Source: Streptomyces taklimakanensis
Lineage (GTDB): Bacteria > Actinomycetota > Actinomycetes > Streptomycetales > Streptomycetaceae
Assembly (NCBI RefSeq): GCF_009709575.1
Contig: NZ_WIXO01000002.1
Span: forward strand, 1 to 64,000
Direction: 5' to 3'
DNA length: 64,000 nucleotides
Position numbers and translations under genes: made by a program. This document shows positions 7,278-17,200 of the stretch, one piece after another (positions within the stretch are counted from its first letter, which is position 1; each line of letters begins with the position of its first letter). Under the pieces are notes generated by a model. It did no database searches. It was not told the origin of the DNA and was given only the letters and a program-made list of their open reading frames with translations.

Positions 7278-8474
7278 ATGACCACGCACGCCTTGACGGA
7301 CACCCGGGGCCCGGTGTCCGTGTTCGCCGACAGGGTCTTCGGGCACCTGCCGCGGACCGACCAGCGCCGGTGGGCGCGTGCCTACCTGCAGGGCCTGCTC
7401 GCCACTTCGGGCAAGAAGTCGGTGCGGCGCATCGCCGCCGCCTTCTCGGACTCGCCCACGGCGTCCCAGTCGCTGCACCAGTTCGTCAACGCCAGCCCGT
7501 GGGACTGGATCCCCGCCCGGGAGGAGTTGATGCGCTGGGCCGAGCACCGCGTGCGGCCTCAGGCCTGGACCGTGGACCTGGCGGTGCTGCGCAAACGGGG
7601 GGAGCACTCCTGCGGCGTGCACCGGCGCTTCGTGCCGTCCACCGGACGCTCGGTCACCTGTCAGGTGGGCGTCGGCGCCTTCCTCGCCGCGTCCGACGCG
7701 GTCGTTCCGGTCGACTGGCGCCTGCTGCTGCCCGGCTCCTGGGCCAAGGATCCGCAGCGTCGCCGGCGCGCCCGCATCCCGGACGACGTCGACGGCCGGC
7801 CGATCGAGCGGCACGTCCTGGACCTGGTCGACGCGCTGACCTCGGCCAGCCGCACGGCTCCCGTGCCGGTCGTGGCGGACCTGTCCACCTCCCCCGGCGC
7901 GGTCGGCCTGGTGCGCGGACTGGTCCTGCGCGACTGCGACTTCGTCGTCTCCGTGCCGGACGACTTCAAGGTCGTGCTCGGCCGCCATCTGAGGGTCCAG
8001 CGCCGCAGCGGCCCCGGCGAGCACGGCATGGCCCTCGCGGCACGCAGCCTCTTCCAGTTCGACGCGGGCGGGCTGTTCCAACTGGAGACGGTGCCCGCCG
8101 GCTCCGGGCACCGGCGCGGCACGACCGTCATGACCAGCGTCGTGCACCTGCCCATGGCGCTCCCCGCCGGTTCCCAACCGCTGCGCACCTACCAGTTGTT
8201 CACCGTGCGCTCCGCCGGGGACCGCCGGCCGCCCCGGCTGTGGCTGACCACCCTCACCCGCGCCAAGGCGGAGGAGAGGCTCGCGCTGGTGCGGACGCTG
8301 GCGCGGACGGCCGAGTCGGTGAGGCAGTTGGAGGAGGGCTTCGGCCTGCTCGACTTCGAGGGGCGTTCCTACCCCGGTTGGCACCATCACATGACGCTGG
8401 TGTCGGCGGCGTACGCCTACAGCCGGCTCGACGGCTCGGGAGTCCGGACGCGGCCGCTGACGGCCGCCGCCTGA
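7278..8474 (+). CDS. IS701-like transposase homologue, probably domesticated
   Basis: 398 residues, near full length for IS701-family DDE transposases. Family features include RKRGEHSCGVHRRF, CQVGVGAFLA, the VDWRLLLPGSW segment and the C-terminal LDFEGRSYPGWHHHMTLVSAA. Acidic residues at the catalytic positions can be proposed: D100 (in TVDLAV), D201 (in VVADLST) and E361 (in DFEGRS). However, the usual D-x-TGF-x-KKG motif around the first Asp has become DLAVLRKRG, and the second lacks the usual YG neighbour. I see no terminal inverted repeats or target duplications. It sits inside the butyrolactone regulatory locus behind an ARE-like site, so it may now be a DNA-binding regulator rather than a mobile element. 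That role is inference. Confidence 0.75.
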   Translation: MTTHALTDTRGPVSVFADRVFGHLPRTDQRRWARAYLQGLLATSGKKSVRRIAAAFSDSPTASQSLHQFVNASPWDWIPAREELMRWAEHRVRPQAWTVDLAVLRKRGEHSCGVHRRFVPSTGRSVTCQVGVGAFLAASDAVVPVDWRLLLPGSWAKDPQRRRRARIPDDVDGRPIERHVLDLVDALTSASRTAPVPVVADLSTSPGAVGLVRGLVLRDCDFVVSVPDDFKVVLGRHLRVQRRSGPGEHGMALAARSLFQFDAGGLFQLETVPAGSGHRRGTTVMTSVVHLPMALPAGSQPLRTYQLFTVRSAGDRRPPRLWLTTLTRAKAEERLALVRTLARTAESVRQLEEGFGLLDFEGRSYPGWHHHMTLVSAAYAYSRLDGSGVRTRPLTAAA

Positions 8475-8551
8475 CCGGGCCAGGCCGTCGGTGCGTCGTG
8501 CACGGGCCCGCGACCTCACCGTCTCGGTCCCTTGAGAAAACGGTCCGACGC

Positions 8552-8557
8552 TAGGGT
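8552..8557 (+). promoter_or_regulatory. Candidate leaderless -10 element of HxlR gene
   Basis: TAGGGT ends six bases before the ATG at 8564 and no Shine-Dalgarno sequence is present. This spacing fits actinobacterial leaderless promoters. A TTGAGA at 8532 is too close to be a standard -35. Confidence 0.3.
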
Positions 8558-8563
8558 GAGCGG

Positions 8564-9007
8564 ATGCTGAGACACACCTACGAGGGGCAGGACTGCAACT
8601 TGGCCCGGACCCTGGAGGTCGTCGGCGAGCGCTGGACCCTCCTGATCGTCCGCTCGGCACTGCTCGGCACCAAGCGCTTCGACGCGTTCCTGGAGCACCT
8701 GGACATCGCCCGGAACGTCCTGACCAAACGCCTCACCCGGCTCGTCGAGCACGGGATCATGGAACGGGTCCCCTACCAGGACAGGCCCGTGCGGTACGAG
8801 TACCGGCTCACCCCCTCGGGGCGCGATCTGACCCGGGCGGTCGTCGCGCTGATGCAGTGGGGCGACCGGAACCTGCCCCAGGAGGGCGGTCCTCCGCGCA
8901 GGGCCGACCACATCGGCTGTGACGGCACCGTCCACGTCGAACTCAGGTGTTCCGACTGCGGCCGCGAGGTGCGCGACGAGGAGGTGGAGGTGCGGCGGGT
9001 GCGTTGA
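8564..9007 (+). CDS. HxlR-family transcriptional regulator (enediyne E1-like)
   Basis: 147 residues. The winged-helix HxlR signature is complete: CNLARTLEVVGERWTLLIVR, FDAFLEHLDIARNVLTKRL, LVEHGIMERVPYQDRPVRYE and LTPSGRDL. A C-terminal extension (ELRCSDCGREV) carries a CxxC pair that might sense redox state or bind zinc. It heads the warhead operon, the place where 9-membered enediyne clusters often carry a small regulator called E1. Its leader is short and lacks an obvious ribosome site. A role in controlling the warhead genes is likely but not shown. Confidence 0.88.
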   Translation: MLRHTYEGQDCNLARTLEVVGERWTLLIVRSALLGTKRFDAFLEHLDIARNVLTKRLTRLVEHGIMERVPYQDRPVRYEYRLTPSGRDLTRAVVALMQWGDRNLPQEGGPPRRADHIGCDGTVHVELRCSDCGREVRDEEVEVRRVR

Positions 9008-9168
9008 ACACGCCCGCGCGCCTGAACACCGCCCCACCGGGTCGAACGCAAGTGGGCCCCGGTCGAACACACGTCCCCTGCGCACGCCCGAAGATGCCCG
9101 GCGCGCCCGCGCCGCACCACGATGGGCCCTCCGCCGCCGACAGGGCGATCCGTGACAGGAGGGCGACC

Positions 9169-10149
9169 GTGGCATCCGTGCTGGGAGCGTTGCGCAGGCT
9201 GGCGATGGCTCCGTCCCTGGGGGAGGTGAGCTTCGCCGGGCGGGGCTTCGCGGTGGAGGCGACCGAGAGCACCCGGCGACTGGAGGCCATCCCGCAAGCG
9301 GTCGTCTGCGGCTTCGAGTGGGGCATCGAGGACCGCGATCCGGCCGACACCGAACGCCGCCTGGCCATGGTCGACCCCGAGGTCAGGGGGTTCGCCTACG
9401 AGGGCGCCACGATGGCCTGCGTCATCCGCGACGCGATGGGGCCGAACGGCCATCGCGCCCGGACCCTGATGGAGGGCGGCGGCAGGCCGCACGTCTTCCT
9501 CAACTACATCGGGATCGGCTTCGCCATGGCGCGCCTGCCACGGCCGCTGTGGCGCAAGGCCGTGCCCGCACCGACCGGACCCGGGCACTATCCGGCGATG
9601 AGCTGGCTGGCCGTGGACGGGTACGGCTTCGACCGCGCCTACTTCGACACCGGCCGCTGGATCGATGCGCAACGGGTGCCCCGGGCATACCCTTGGGAAG
9701 GCGATCCCGACTACTTCCTGCGCGCCGTCGACCAGGGCATCGGCCGGGCCCTGTGGTTCGTCCACGGCGGCCGCGCCGACCGCGTCTGCGCCGCCGTGCG
9801 CGCATTCGCCGACCGCCGCAGGGCGGACCTGTGGAGCGGCGTCGCGCTGGCCGCCACCTTCGCCGGCGGAAGCACCCCCGCGGGCCTCGCCGCGCTGCGT
9901 CACGAGGCCGGGGAGGACCGCGGCCACGTGGCCCAGGGGTCGGTGTTCGCCGCCAAGGCCCGTCACCACGCCGGTCATGTGCCCGAGCACACCCGTGTCG
10001 CCACCCGGGCGCTCGCCGGTCTCGACGTCGAGGCGGCCGCGGAGCTGGCCGACGACTGCGCGGTGACCCGGACCGGGGCGGGGGGCCCTCCAGCGTACGA
10101 ACTGTGGCGCCGGAGCGTGCGCGAACGGCTGACCTCCACCGTGGTTTGA
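9169..10149 (+). CDS. unbL: Enediyne DUF1702 family protein (UnbL/E2-E3 type), first copy
   Basis: 326 residues from the GTG at 9169, chosen because AGGAGGG (9157-9163) precedes it by five bases and because family similarity starts there (ASVLGALRRLAMAPSL). The frame is open for another 74 codons upstream, but that part is Pro/Arg-rich filler. Family motifs: RGFAYEGATMACVIRDA, YIGIGFAMARLPRPLW, WLAVDGYGFDRAYFDT, RAVDQGIGRALWFV and QGSVFAAKARHHAGHVPEHT. DUF1702 proteins accompany essentially all enediyne PKS genes and are needed for core formation, but their reaction is unknown. A paralogue follows at 10243. Confidence 0.92.
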   Translation: MASVLGALRRLAMAPSLGEVSFAGRGFAVEATESTRRLEAIPQAVVCGFEWGIEDRDPADTERRLAMVDPEVRGFAYEGATMACVIRDAMGPNGHRARTLMEGGGRPHVFLNYIGIGFAMARLPRPLWRKAVPAPTGPGHYPAMSWLAVDGYGFDRAYFDTGRWIDAQRVPRAYPWEGDPDYFLRAVDQGIGRALWFVHGGRADRVCAAVRAFADRRRADLWSGVALAATFAGGSTPAGLAALRHEAGEDRGHVAQGSVFAAKARHHAGHVPEHTRVATRALAGLDVEAAAELADDCAVTRTGAGGPPAYELWRRSVRERLTSTVV

Positions 10150-10242
10150 GCATTTACGGAGTAGACGCCCGTCCGCCATCCCTGGATAGATTCGAAATCA
10201 CCCGGTAATTAAGGGAGTTTCCACGAGGGGCGGTTTACTGCG

Positions 10243-11229
10243 TTGTCCACGATCTTCGGCGCGCTACGGCGCCGCATTCTCACTCCTTCCGTTTCCGAAA
10301 CAAAACTGGAAAAGCGCGGATTCCATCGGAAGAACCGTCGGGCCCAGGAACAGCTGGAGACGATCGGCCGGGTGTTCCTGGAGGGGTACGGCCACGCGGT
10401 CCGGGCACGGTCGGCCGCCGAGGCCGAGGAGTCGCTGGAGGCCGTCCCCCGCGCCTACCGCGGGTTCGCCTACGAAGGCGCCGGCATGGGGGCCGTCGTG
10501 CACGACGCGCTGCCGGGCCACAGCGGGAGGCTGGAGGGCCTCCTCGCCGGGAAGGGGCGCGACCACGTCTACATGGTCCACGTCGGCATCGGCTGGGCGA
10601 TGGCCCGCCTGCCCAGGTTCCTGTGGCCCGACGTGGAGCGGACCGATCCGCTGCTGCGGTGGCTGATCCTGGACGGCTACGGCTTCCACCAGGCGTACTT
10701 CCACACCCGGTCCTACGTCCGCACGCCGCACGTCCGGCACCCCTTCAGCTGGGCGGGCGGACCGGACGACCACTCCGCCAAGGTGATCGACCAGGGCATC
10801 GGGCGGGCCCTGTGGTTCGTCGGCGGCACCGACGTCGACGTCGTCACGGACCTGATCGCCTCCTACCCCGAACACCGCCGCGGTGACCTGTACGCCGGCG
10901 CGGGGCTGGCCGCGACCTACGCCGGGGCCGCGGACGAGGAGGAGCTGCGCCGGTTCGCCGAGCGGGCCGGGAAGTACCGCTTCCAACTGGCCCAGGGCGC
11001 CGCCTTCGCCGCGGAGGCCCGCGACCGGGCGGGCACCACGATCGCACACACCCACCTGGCCACCCGCGTCCTGTGCGGCACGACGCCGGAGCGGGCGGCG
11101 CGGGTGTGCCTGGACCGCATGCCCGCCCCCGGCGACCACGGTGACGTTCCCGCCTACGAGAGGTGGCGCCGGGACATCGCCGCCGAACTCGCCTCCACAA
11201 CGCTCTCCCGGAAAGGTGCCGACCTGTGA
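10243..11229 (+). CDS. unbL: Enediyne DUF1702 family protein, second copy
   Basis: 328 residues from a TTG at 10243; family similarity begins at once (STIFGALRRRILTPSVSE), matching the first copy. The same motif series is present: YRGFAYEGAGMGAVVHDA, VHVGIGWAMARLPRFLW, LDGYGFHQAYFHT, KVIDQGIGRALWFVGG and QGAAFAAEARDRAGTTIAHT. The 93-bp gap before it is locally AT-rich (GGTAATTAAGG near 10204-10214) and may hold an internal promoter. Its stop overlaps the GTG start of the UnbV gene (GTGA), indicating translational coupling. Function is tied to warhead biosynthesis by conservation only. Confidence 0.9.
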   Translation: MSTIFGALRRRILTPSVSETKLEKRGFHRKNRRAQEQLETIGRVFLEGYGHAVRARSAAEAEESLEAVPRAYRGFAYEGAGMGAVVHDALPGHSGRLEGLLAGKGRDHVYMVHVGIGWAMARLPRFLWPDVERTDPLLRWLILDGYGFHQAYFHTRSYVRTPHVRHPFSWAGGPDDHSAKVIDQGIGRALWFVGGTDVDVVTDLIASYPEHRRGDLYAGAGLAATYAGAADEEELRRFAERAGKYRFQLAQGAAFAAEARDRAGTTIAHTHLATRVLCGTTPERAARVCLDRMPAPGDHGDVPAYERWRRDIAAELASTTLSRKGADL

Positions 11230-13133
11230 GAAAAGCAATCGGATGGCTGCGCAAGAATGCGGCGGGAGTCGCCGCGCTCACCCTCATGGTGGGCACTTTC
11301 TACGCGGTACGGCTTCCTGATACATCCGCTGCGGAAACCAGAGAGATGGCCGAGAATTTCTCGTTCGAATCGATGTCGGTCGCCATGCCGGCCGGATTCG
11401 AGAAGAAGGAGATACGCGAGGTCAACAAGGCGTACGAGCACATCGACGCCTGGATCTCCTCGGTCGGCGCCGGCATCGCCATGAACGACGTGGACGGTGA
11501 CGGGCTGGCCAACGACCTGTGTGTCACCGACCCGCGCATCGACCAGGTCGTCGTGACGCCCTCACCGAACCGCGAGGACGCCTACCCGCCCTTCGCGCTC
11601 GACCCCGCCCCGCTGCCGGTCGGCGACACGATGGCGCCGATGGGGTGCGTGCCCGGCGACTTCGACGAGAACGGCGCCACCGATCTCCTCGTGTACTACT
11701 GGGGCCGCACCCCCATCGTCTTCCTCGCCCGGGACGGGAAGGACGAGCCCCTGACGGCCGCCTCCTTCAAGCCGACCGAACTGCTGCCCGGCAAGGCCGG
11801 CCCCCGGTACACCGGCCCGCTGTGGAACTCCAACGCCGCCGCCGTCGCCGACTTCGACGGCGACGGCCACGACGACATCTTCATCGGCAACTACTTCCCC
11901 GAGAGCCCGGTCCTGGACCCGTCCAAGGACGGCGACGTCGTGATGAACGACTCGCTCTCCCACGCCCAGAACGGCGGCGGCGGCCACTTCTTCCGCTGGA
12001 CGGAGAACGGCTACGAGAAGACCGACGGCTCCCTGCCGCAGAACATCAGCCACGGCTGGACGCTCGGCGCGTCCGCCGCCGACCTCGACGGCGACCAGTT
12101 GCCGGAGCTGTTCCTGGCCCACGACTTCGGCACCTCCGCGCTGCTGCACAACACCTCCCGTCCCGGCCGGATCGAGTTCACCGAGGTCAAGTCCGTCCAC
12201 TCGGGCACCGTGCCCAAGTCCAAGGAGATCGGACGCAGCTCCTTCAAGGGCATGGGCATCGACTTCGGCGACCTGGACAACGACGGCCTGTACGACATGT
12301 TCGTCAGCAACATCACCACCTCGTTCGGCATCCAGGAGTCCAACTTCGCCTTCATCGGCACGGCCGACAGCAGGGCCGAGGTGAGGGCCCGTCTGGAGGA
12401 CGGCGAGGCCCCCTTCAAGGACGAGAGCACCGGTCTCGGCCTCGCCTGGTCCGGTTGGGGCTGGGACGTGAAGACGGCCGACTTCGACAACGACGGCGTG
12501 CTGGAGATCGCCCAGGCCCTCGGCTTCGTCAAGGGCAAGGAGAACCGCTGGCCGCAGCTGCAGGAGCTGGCCACCGCCAACGACGCGCTGGTCTCCGACC
12601 CCCGGTGGTGGCCCAACGTCCGGCAGGGTGACGACCTCGCCGGGAGCCAGACCATGCGGCTGTTCGCCAAGGGGAAGGACGGCAGGTACGTCGATCTGTC
12701 CCCCGCGCTCGGCCTCGCCGTCCCCGTCCCCAGCCGGGGCATCGCCACCGGCGACGTCGACGGCGACGGGCGCCTCGACCTCGCGGTCGCCCACCAGTGG
12801 GGCGAGCCGAGGTTCTACCACAACGTCAGCGAGGACACCGGCGCCCACCTCGGACTGAAGCTCACCCGCGAGTCCGGCTCGCCGGCGGTCGGCGCGGAGG
12901 TCCGCGTCACCCTGCCCGACGGCACCGAGCGCATCGGTCGCGTCGACGGCGGCGGCGGCCACTCCGGCAAGCGCAGCTCCGAAGTGCACATCGGCCTCGG
13001 CGAGGACGTCCGGGGACCGGTCGACGTCCGGCTGACCTGGCGGGACCACACCGGCGACGTACACGAGCAGCGGCTGCGGCTCGCCCCCGGCCGCCACAGC
13101 ATCCAGCTCGGCACCCAGGCCAAGGAGAAGTGA
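11226..13133 (+). CDS. unbV: Enediyne protein UnbV/E4: exported FG-GAP (CRTAC1-like) repeat protein with ASPIC domain
   Basis: 635 residues from the GTG at 11226, which overlaps the preceding stop. Residues about 11-29 (NAAGVAALTLMVGTFYAV after basic residues) form a signal peptide or membrane anchor, so most of the protein should lie outside the membrane. At least seven calcium-loop-like FG-GAP motifs follow, for example DVDGDGLAND, DFDGDGHDDIFI, DLDGDQLPELFL, DLDNDGLYDMFV, DFDNDGVLEIAQ and DVDGDGRLDLAVA, suggesting a beta-propeller. The C-terminus (about 555-620; VGAEVRVTLPDG then GKRSSEVHIGLGED) is the ASPIC/UnbV domain. It is part of the conserved UnbL-UnbV-UnbU-PKS set; its exact task is unknown. 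Confidence 0.93.
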   Translation: MRKAIGWLRKNAAGVAALTLMVGTFYAVRLPDTSAAETREMAENFSFESMSVAMPAGFEKKEIREVNKAYEHIDAWISSVGAGIAMNDVDGDGLANDLCVTDPRIDQVVVTPSPNREDAYPPFALDPAPLPVGDTMAPMGCVPGDFDENGATDLLVYYWGRTPIVFLARDGKDEPLTAASFKPTELLPGKAGPRYTGPLWNSNAAAVADFDGDGHDDIFIGNYFPESPVLDPSKDGDVVMNDSLSHAQNGGGGHFFRWTENGYEKTDGSLPQNISHGWTLGASAADLDGDQLPELFLAHDFGTSALLHNTSRPGRIEFTEVKSVHSGTVPKSKEIGRSSFKGMGIDFGDLDNDGLYDMFVSNITTSFGIQESNFAFIGTADSRAEVRARLEDGEAPFKDESTGLGLAWSGWGWDVKTADFDNDGVLEIAQALGFVKGKENRWPQLQELATANDALVSDPRWWPNVRQGDDLAGSQTMRLFAKGKDGRYVDLSPALGLAVPVPSRGIATGDVDGDGRLDLAVAHQWGEPRFYHNVSEDTGAHLGLKLTRESGSPAVGAEVRVTLPDGTERIGRVDGGGGHSGKRSSEVHIGLGEDVRGPVDVRLTWRDHTGDVHEQRLRLAPGRHSIQLGTQAKEK

Positions 13134-13137
13134 CACC

Positions 13138-14217
13138 ATGTCCGCACAGCAGAAGGCGCCGGCCGCTCCGCGCCACAACCCGAAGGTCGTCACCGCCCTG
13201 CGCCGGTTCGCGATCTCGATCTCCGTGCTCAACATCTTCGGCTACACCGTCCTCGGCTTCGAACAACCGTGGACCTGGCCGTTCATCGCCCTGGCCACCG
13301 CCTACACGCTGGAGGTGGCCCTGGAGGCGGTCGGCGCCCGCTCCGAGGGCCGGGCGCCCCGGTTCCGCGGCAACGGCTTCCGCGGGCTGGTGGAGTTCCT
13401 CTACCCGGCCCACATCACCGCCCTGGCGGTCAACATGCTCACCTACGTCAACGACCTGGTCTGGGTCATGGTGTTCGGCGTCATCGTCGCCGTCGGCACC
13501 AAGTGGGTGCTGCGCGCGCCGGTGCGCGGCCGGATGCGGCACTTCATGAACCCGTCGAACTTCGGCATCGCCGTCATCCTGCTGCTCTTCCCGTGGGCGA
13601 GCATCGCCCCGCCCTACCACTTCACCGAGTACCTCGACGGCGGCTTCGACTGGCTCGTCCCGGCCATCATCATCACCCTCGGCACGATGCTCAACGCCAA
13701 GCTCACCGAGCGGATGTGGCTGATCCTCGCCTGGGTGGCCGGCTACGCGCTGCAGGCCGTCGTCCGCGGTCTGCTGTTCGGCACCTCCATCCCCGCGGCC
13801 CTGGCGATGATGACCGGCGTGGCGTTCGTGCTCTTCACGAACTACATGATCACCGACCCGGGGACCACCCCGTCCTCCAAGTGGGGCCAGATCGCCTTCG
13901 GCGGCGGCGTGGCGGCCGCGTACGGCGTGCTGACCGCGCTCGGCGTCGCCTACGGCATCTTCTTCGCCACCGCCCTGGTGTGCCTCGTCCGCGGCGTCCA
14001 CCTGTGGACGGTCGACATCCTGGACAGGAGGCACACCCCGGCGCGCGAGCGGGCGGACCTGACCGTCGGGCGGACCCCGGAGCAACCGACCACCGAGCAG
14101 CCGACCCTCGACCGGCTCACCGCCGCGCAGTGCGCGGGCGGCTGCGTCGGCGAGTGCGCCTGCCCGGCCGAGCCCGCCGCGAAGAACGCGCCGGAGAAGG
14201 TCGGGGTGGCGGCGTGA
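13138..14217 (+). CDS. unbU: Enediyne integral membrane protein UnbU/E5 with Cys-rich tail
   Basis: 359 residues, ATG start four bases after the UnbV stop. Eight to ten hydrophobic helices span about residues 20-295 (for example FGIAVILLLFPWASIA and LVPAIIITLGTMLNA). The family is distantly related to the RnfD/NqrB-type membrane subunits of flavin-linked electron transport. GTTPSSKWGQI near residue 245 resembles the covalent-flavin site region of that family (inference). The cytosolic or external tail ends with a tight cysteine cluster (CAGGCVGECAC, about residues 329-340) that could bind a metal or Fe-S group. The gene overlaps the PKS start (GTGA). With UnbV it probably forms a membrane module needed for warhead production. 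Confidence 0.92.
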   Translation: MSAQQKAPAAPRHNPKVVTALRRFAISISVLNIFGYTVLGFEQPWTWPFIALATAYTLEVALEAVGARSEGRAPRFRGNGFRGLVEFLYPAHITALAVNMLTYVNDLVWVMVFGVIVAVGTKWVLRAPVRGRMRHFMNPSNFGIAVILLLFPWASIAPPYHFTEYLDGGFDWLVPAIIITLGTMLNAKLTERMWLILAWVAGYALQAVVRGLLFGTSIPAALAMMTGVAFVLFTNYMITDPGTTPSSKWGQIAFGGGVAAAYGVLTALGVAYGIFFATALVCLVRGVHLWTVDILDRRHTPARERADLTVGRTPEQPTTEQPTLDRLTAAQCAGGCVGECACPAEPAAKNAPEKVGVAA

Positions 14218-17200
14218 CCAGGATCGCCATCGTCGGCATGGCCTGCCGCTACCCCGACGCCGCCGACCCCGGACAGCTGTGGGACAACGCCGTCGCCGGA
14301 CGCCGTGCCTTCCGCCGGCTGCCCGACGTGCGCATGCGCCTGGAGGACTACTGGGACGCGGACCCCGCCGCACCCGACCGCTTCTACGCGCGCAACGCCG
14401 CGGTGCTGGAGGGGTACGAGTTCGACCGGGTCGCCCACCGGATCGCGGGCAGCACCTACCGCTCGACCGACCTCACCCACTGGCTCGCCCTGGAGACCGC
14501 CGGGCGGGCCCTGGCCGACGCCGGGTTCGCCGAGGGCGGGGGACTCCCCCGCGAACGCACCGGTGTCGTGATCGGCAACACCCTCACCGGCGAGTTCGCC
14601 CGCGCCAACGTGATGCGGCTGCGCTGGCCGTACGTGCGCCGCGTCATGGCCGAGGCGCTCAGGGGTCAGGACTGGGACGACGAGCGGATCGCGGACTTCC
14701 TGGCCGACGTCGAGACCGCCTACAAGGAGCCGTTCCCGGCCGTCGACGAGGACACCCTGGCCGGCGGTCTGGCCAACACCATCGCCGGCCGGATCTGCAA
14801 CCACTTCGACCTGGGCGGTGGCGGCTACACCGTCGACGGCGCCTGCTCCTCGTCGCTGCTGTCGGTCACCACGGCCGGCACCTCGCTGCTCAGCGGTGAC
14901 ATCGACGTCGCCGTGGCGGGCGGGGTGGACCTGTCGATCGACCCGTTCGAGATCATCGGGTTCGCCAAGACCGGCGCCCTGGCCAAGGGCGAGATGCGCC
15001 TGTACGACCGCGGTTCCAACGGCTTCTGGCCCGGCGAGGGCTGCGGCATGGTCGTTCTGATGCGCGAGGAGGACGCCCTGGCGGGCAACCACCGCGTCTA
15101 CGCGACGATCGCGGGCTGGGGCGTCTCCTCCGACGGCCAGGGCGGCATCACCCGCCCCGAGGTCGACGGCTACCGGCTCGCCCTGCGCAGGGCGTACGAG
15201 CGGGCCGGATTCGGCATCGACACCGTCTCGCTGTTCGAGGGCCACGGCACCGGCACCGCGGTCGGCGACCGCACCGAGCTGTCCGCCCTGACGGGCGCCA
15301 GGGCCGCGGCGAACCCCGACGCCCCGGTCGCGGCCATCACCTCCATCAAGGGCATGATCGGCCACACCAAGGCGGCGGCCGGCATCGCGGGTCTGATCAA
15401 GTCGGCGATGGCCGTCGACCGCCGGATCCTGCCCCCGGCCATCGGCTGCGTCGACCCGCACGAGCTGCTCACCGGCGAGCAGGCCAACCTGCGGGCCCTG
15501 CGCACCGCCGAGGCCTGGCCGCAGGACGCGCCGCGGCGGGCGGGCGTCACCGCCATGGGCTTCGGCGGGATCAACACCCACGTCGTGCTGGACGAGCCCG
15601 CCACCCGCCGGCGCACGGCGCCCGACCGCCGCTCCATCGCGCTGGCGCGCTCCGCGCAGGACTGCGAACTGCTGCTGGTCGAGGGCGGCTCCCCGAAGAG
15701 CCTGCGCGCCCGGCTCGTCGAGGTCGCCGACTTCGTGGCGCGGGTCTCCTACGCGCAGGTCGCCGACCTGGCCGCCACGCTCCAGGGCGAGCTGCGGGGT
15801 CTGCCGCACCGCGCCGCGGTCGTGGCCTCCTCCCCGGAGGACGCCGAGCGCCGGCTGCGGAACCTGGCCGACGCCCTCGACGCGGGAGAGACCACGCACT
15901 TCACCCCCGACGGCCGCGGTTTCCTGGGGCACGCCACCGGCCGCGGCCGGATCGGCTTCCTCTTCCCCGGGCAGGGATCGGGGAGGGGCACCGGGGGCGG
16001 GGCGCTGCGCCGCCGCTTCCCCGAGGCGGCGGAAGTCCACGACGCCGCCGGTCTGCCCACCGCCGGCGACATGGTGGCCACCGACGTGGCCCAGCCGCGC
16101 ATCGCCACCGGCTCGGCGGCCGGTCTGCGCGTCCTGGACGCCCTGCGGGTGGAGGCGACCGTCGCCCTGGGCCACAGCCTGGGCGAGCTGTCCGCCCTGC
16201 ACTGGGCCGGCGCGCTCGACGAGGAGACCCTGCTGGAGGCGGCCCGGGTCCGCGGCCGCGCGATGGCCGAGCACAGCGCCTCGGGCACCATGGCCTCGCT
16301 GGCGGCCGCCCCGCAGGAGGCCGAACGGCTCACCGACGGGCTGCCCGTGGTCGTCGCCGGGTACAACGGCCCCGAGCAGACCGTCGTGGCCGGACCGGTC
16401 GACGCGGTCGAGGAGGTGGCCGGCCGCGCCGCCGCGGCGGGGGTCGGCTGCACCAGGCTCGCCGTGTCCCACGCCTTCCACTCCCCGCTGGTGGCGCCGG
16501 CCGCCGACGCCTTCGGCGACTGGCTCGCCGGCGTCCGCTTCGGCGAGGTCGGCGCCCGGGTGGTCTCCACCGTCACCGGCGGGGAGCTGGCACGGGACAC
16601 GGACCTGGCCGGGCTGTTGCGGCGTCAGATCACCGACCCCGTGCTGTTCACCCAGGCGGTCACCGCGGCCGCCCGGGAGGTCGACCTGTTCGTCGAGGTC
16701 GGCCCGGGCCGGGTGCTGAGTTCGCTGGCCGCGGCGGCCACCGGCGTCCCGTCCGTCGCGCTGGACACCGACGACGAGTCGCTGCGGGGGCTCCTGGGGG
16801 TGGTCGGCGCCGCCTACGTCGTCGGCGCGCCCGTCGCCCACGAGCGGCTCTTCCAGGACCGGCTGATCCGGCCGCTGGAGGTGGGCCAGGAGTTCGACTT
16901 CCTGGCCAACCCCTGCGAGCAGGCCCCGCGGGTGGCCCTGCCCGCCGGCCGGCCCTCCCCGGCCGGGGCGGCTGCCGACCCGGCCCCGGCCCCGGCCCCG
17001 GCCCCGGCCCAGGCCCAGGCCCCGACTCCGGCCTCGGTGCCGGCCTCGGTACCGGACGCCGGGACCGCCGACGCGGAACCGGAGGGGTCGGGCGGCGCCT
17101 CGACCCTGGAGGTGCTGCGCGGTCTCGTCGCCGAGCGGGCCGAGCTGCCCGCCGACCTCGTCGCCGAGGACAGCCGGCTCCTGGACGACCTGCACATGAG

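Noticed and set aside
7278..8474. Active insertion sequence
   Set aside because: Transposase homology is clear, but no terminal inverted repeats or target duplication were found and the DxTGF motif is altered; kept as a domesticated homologue.
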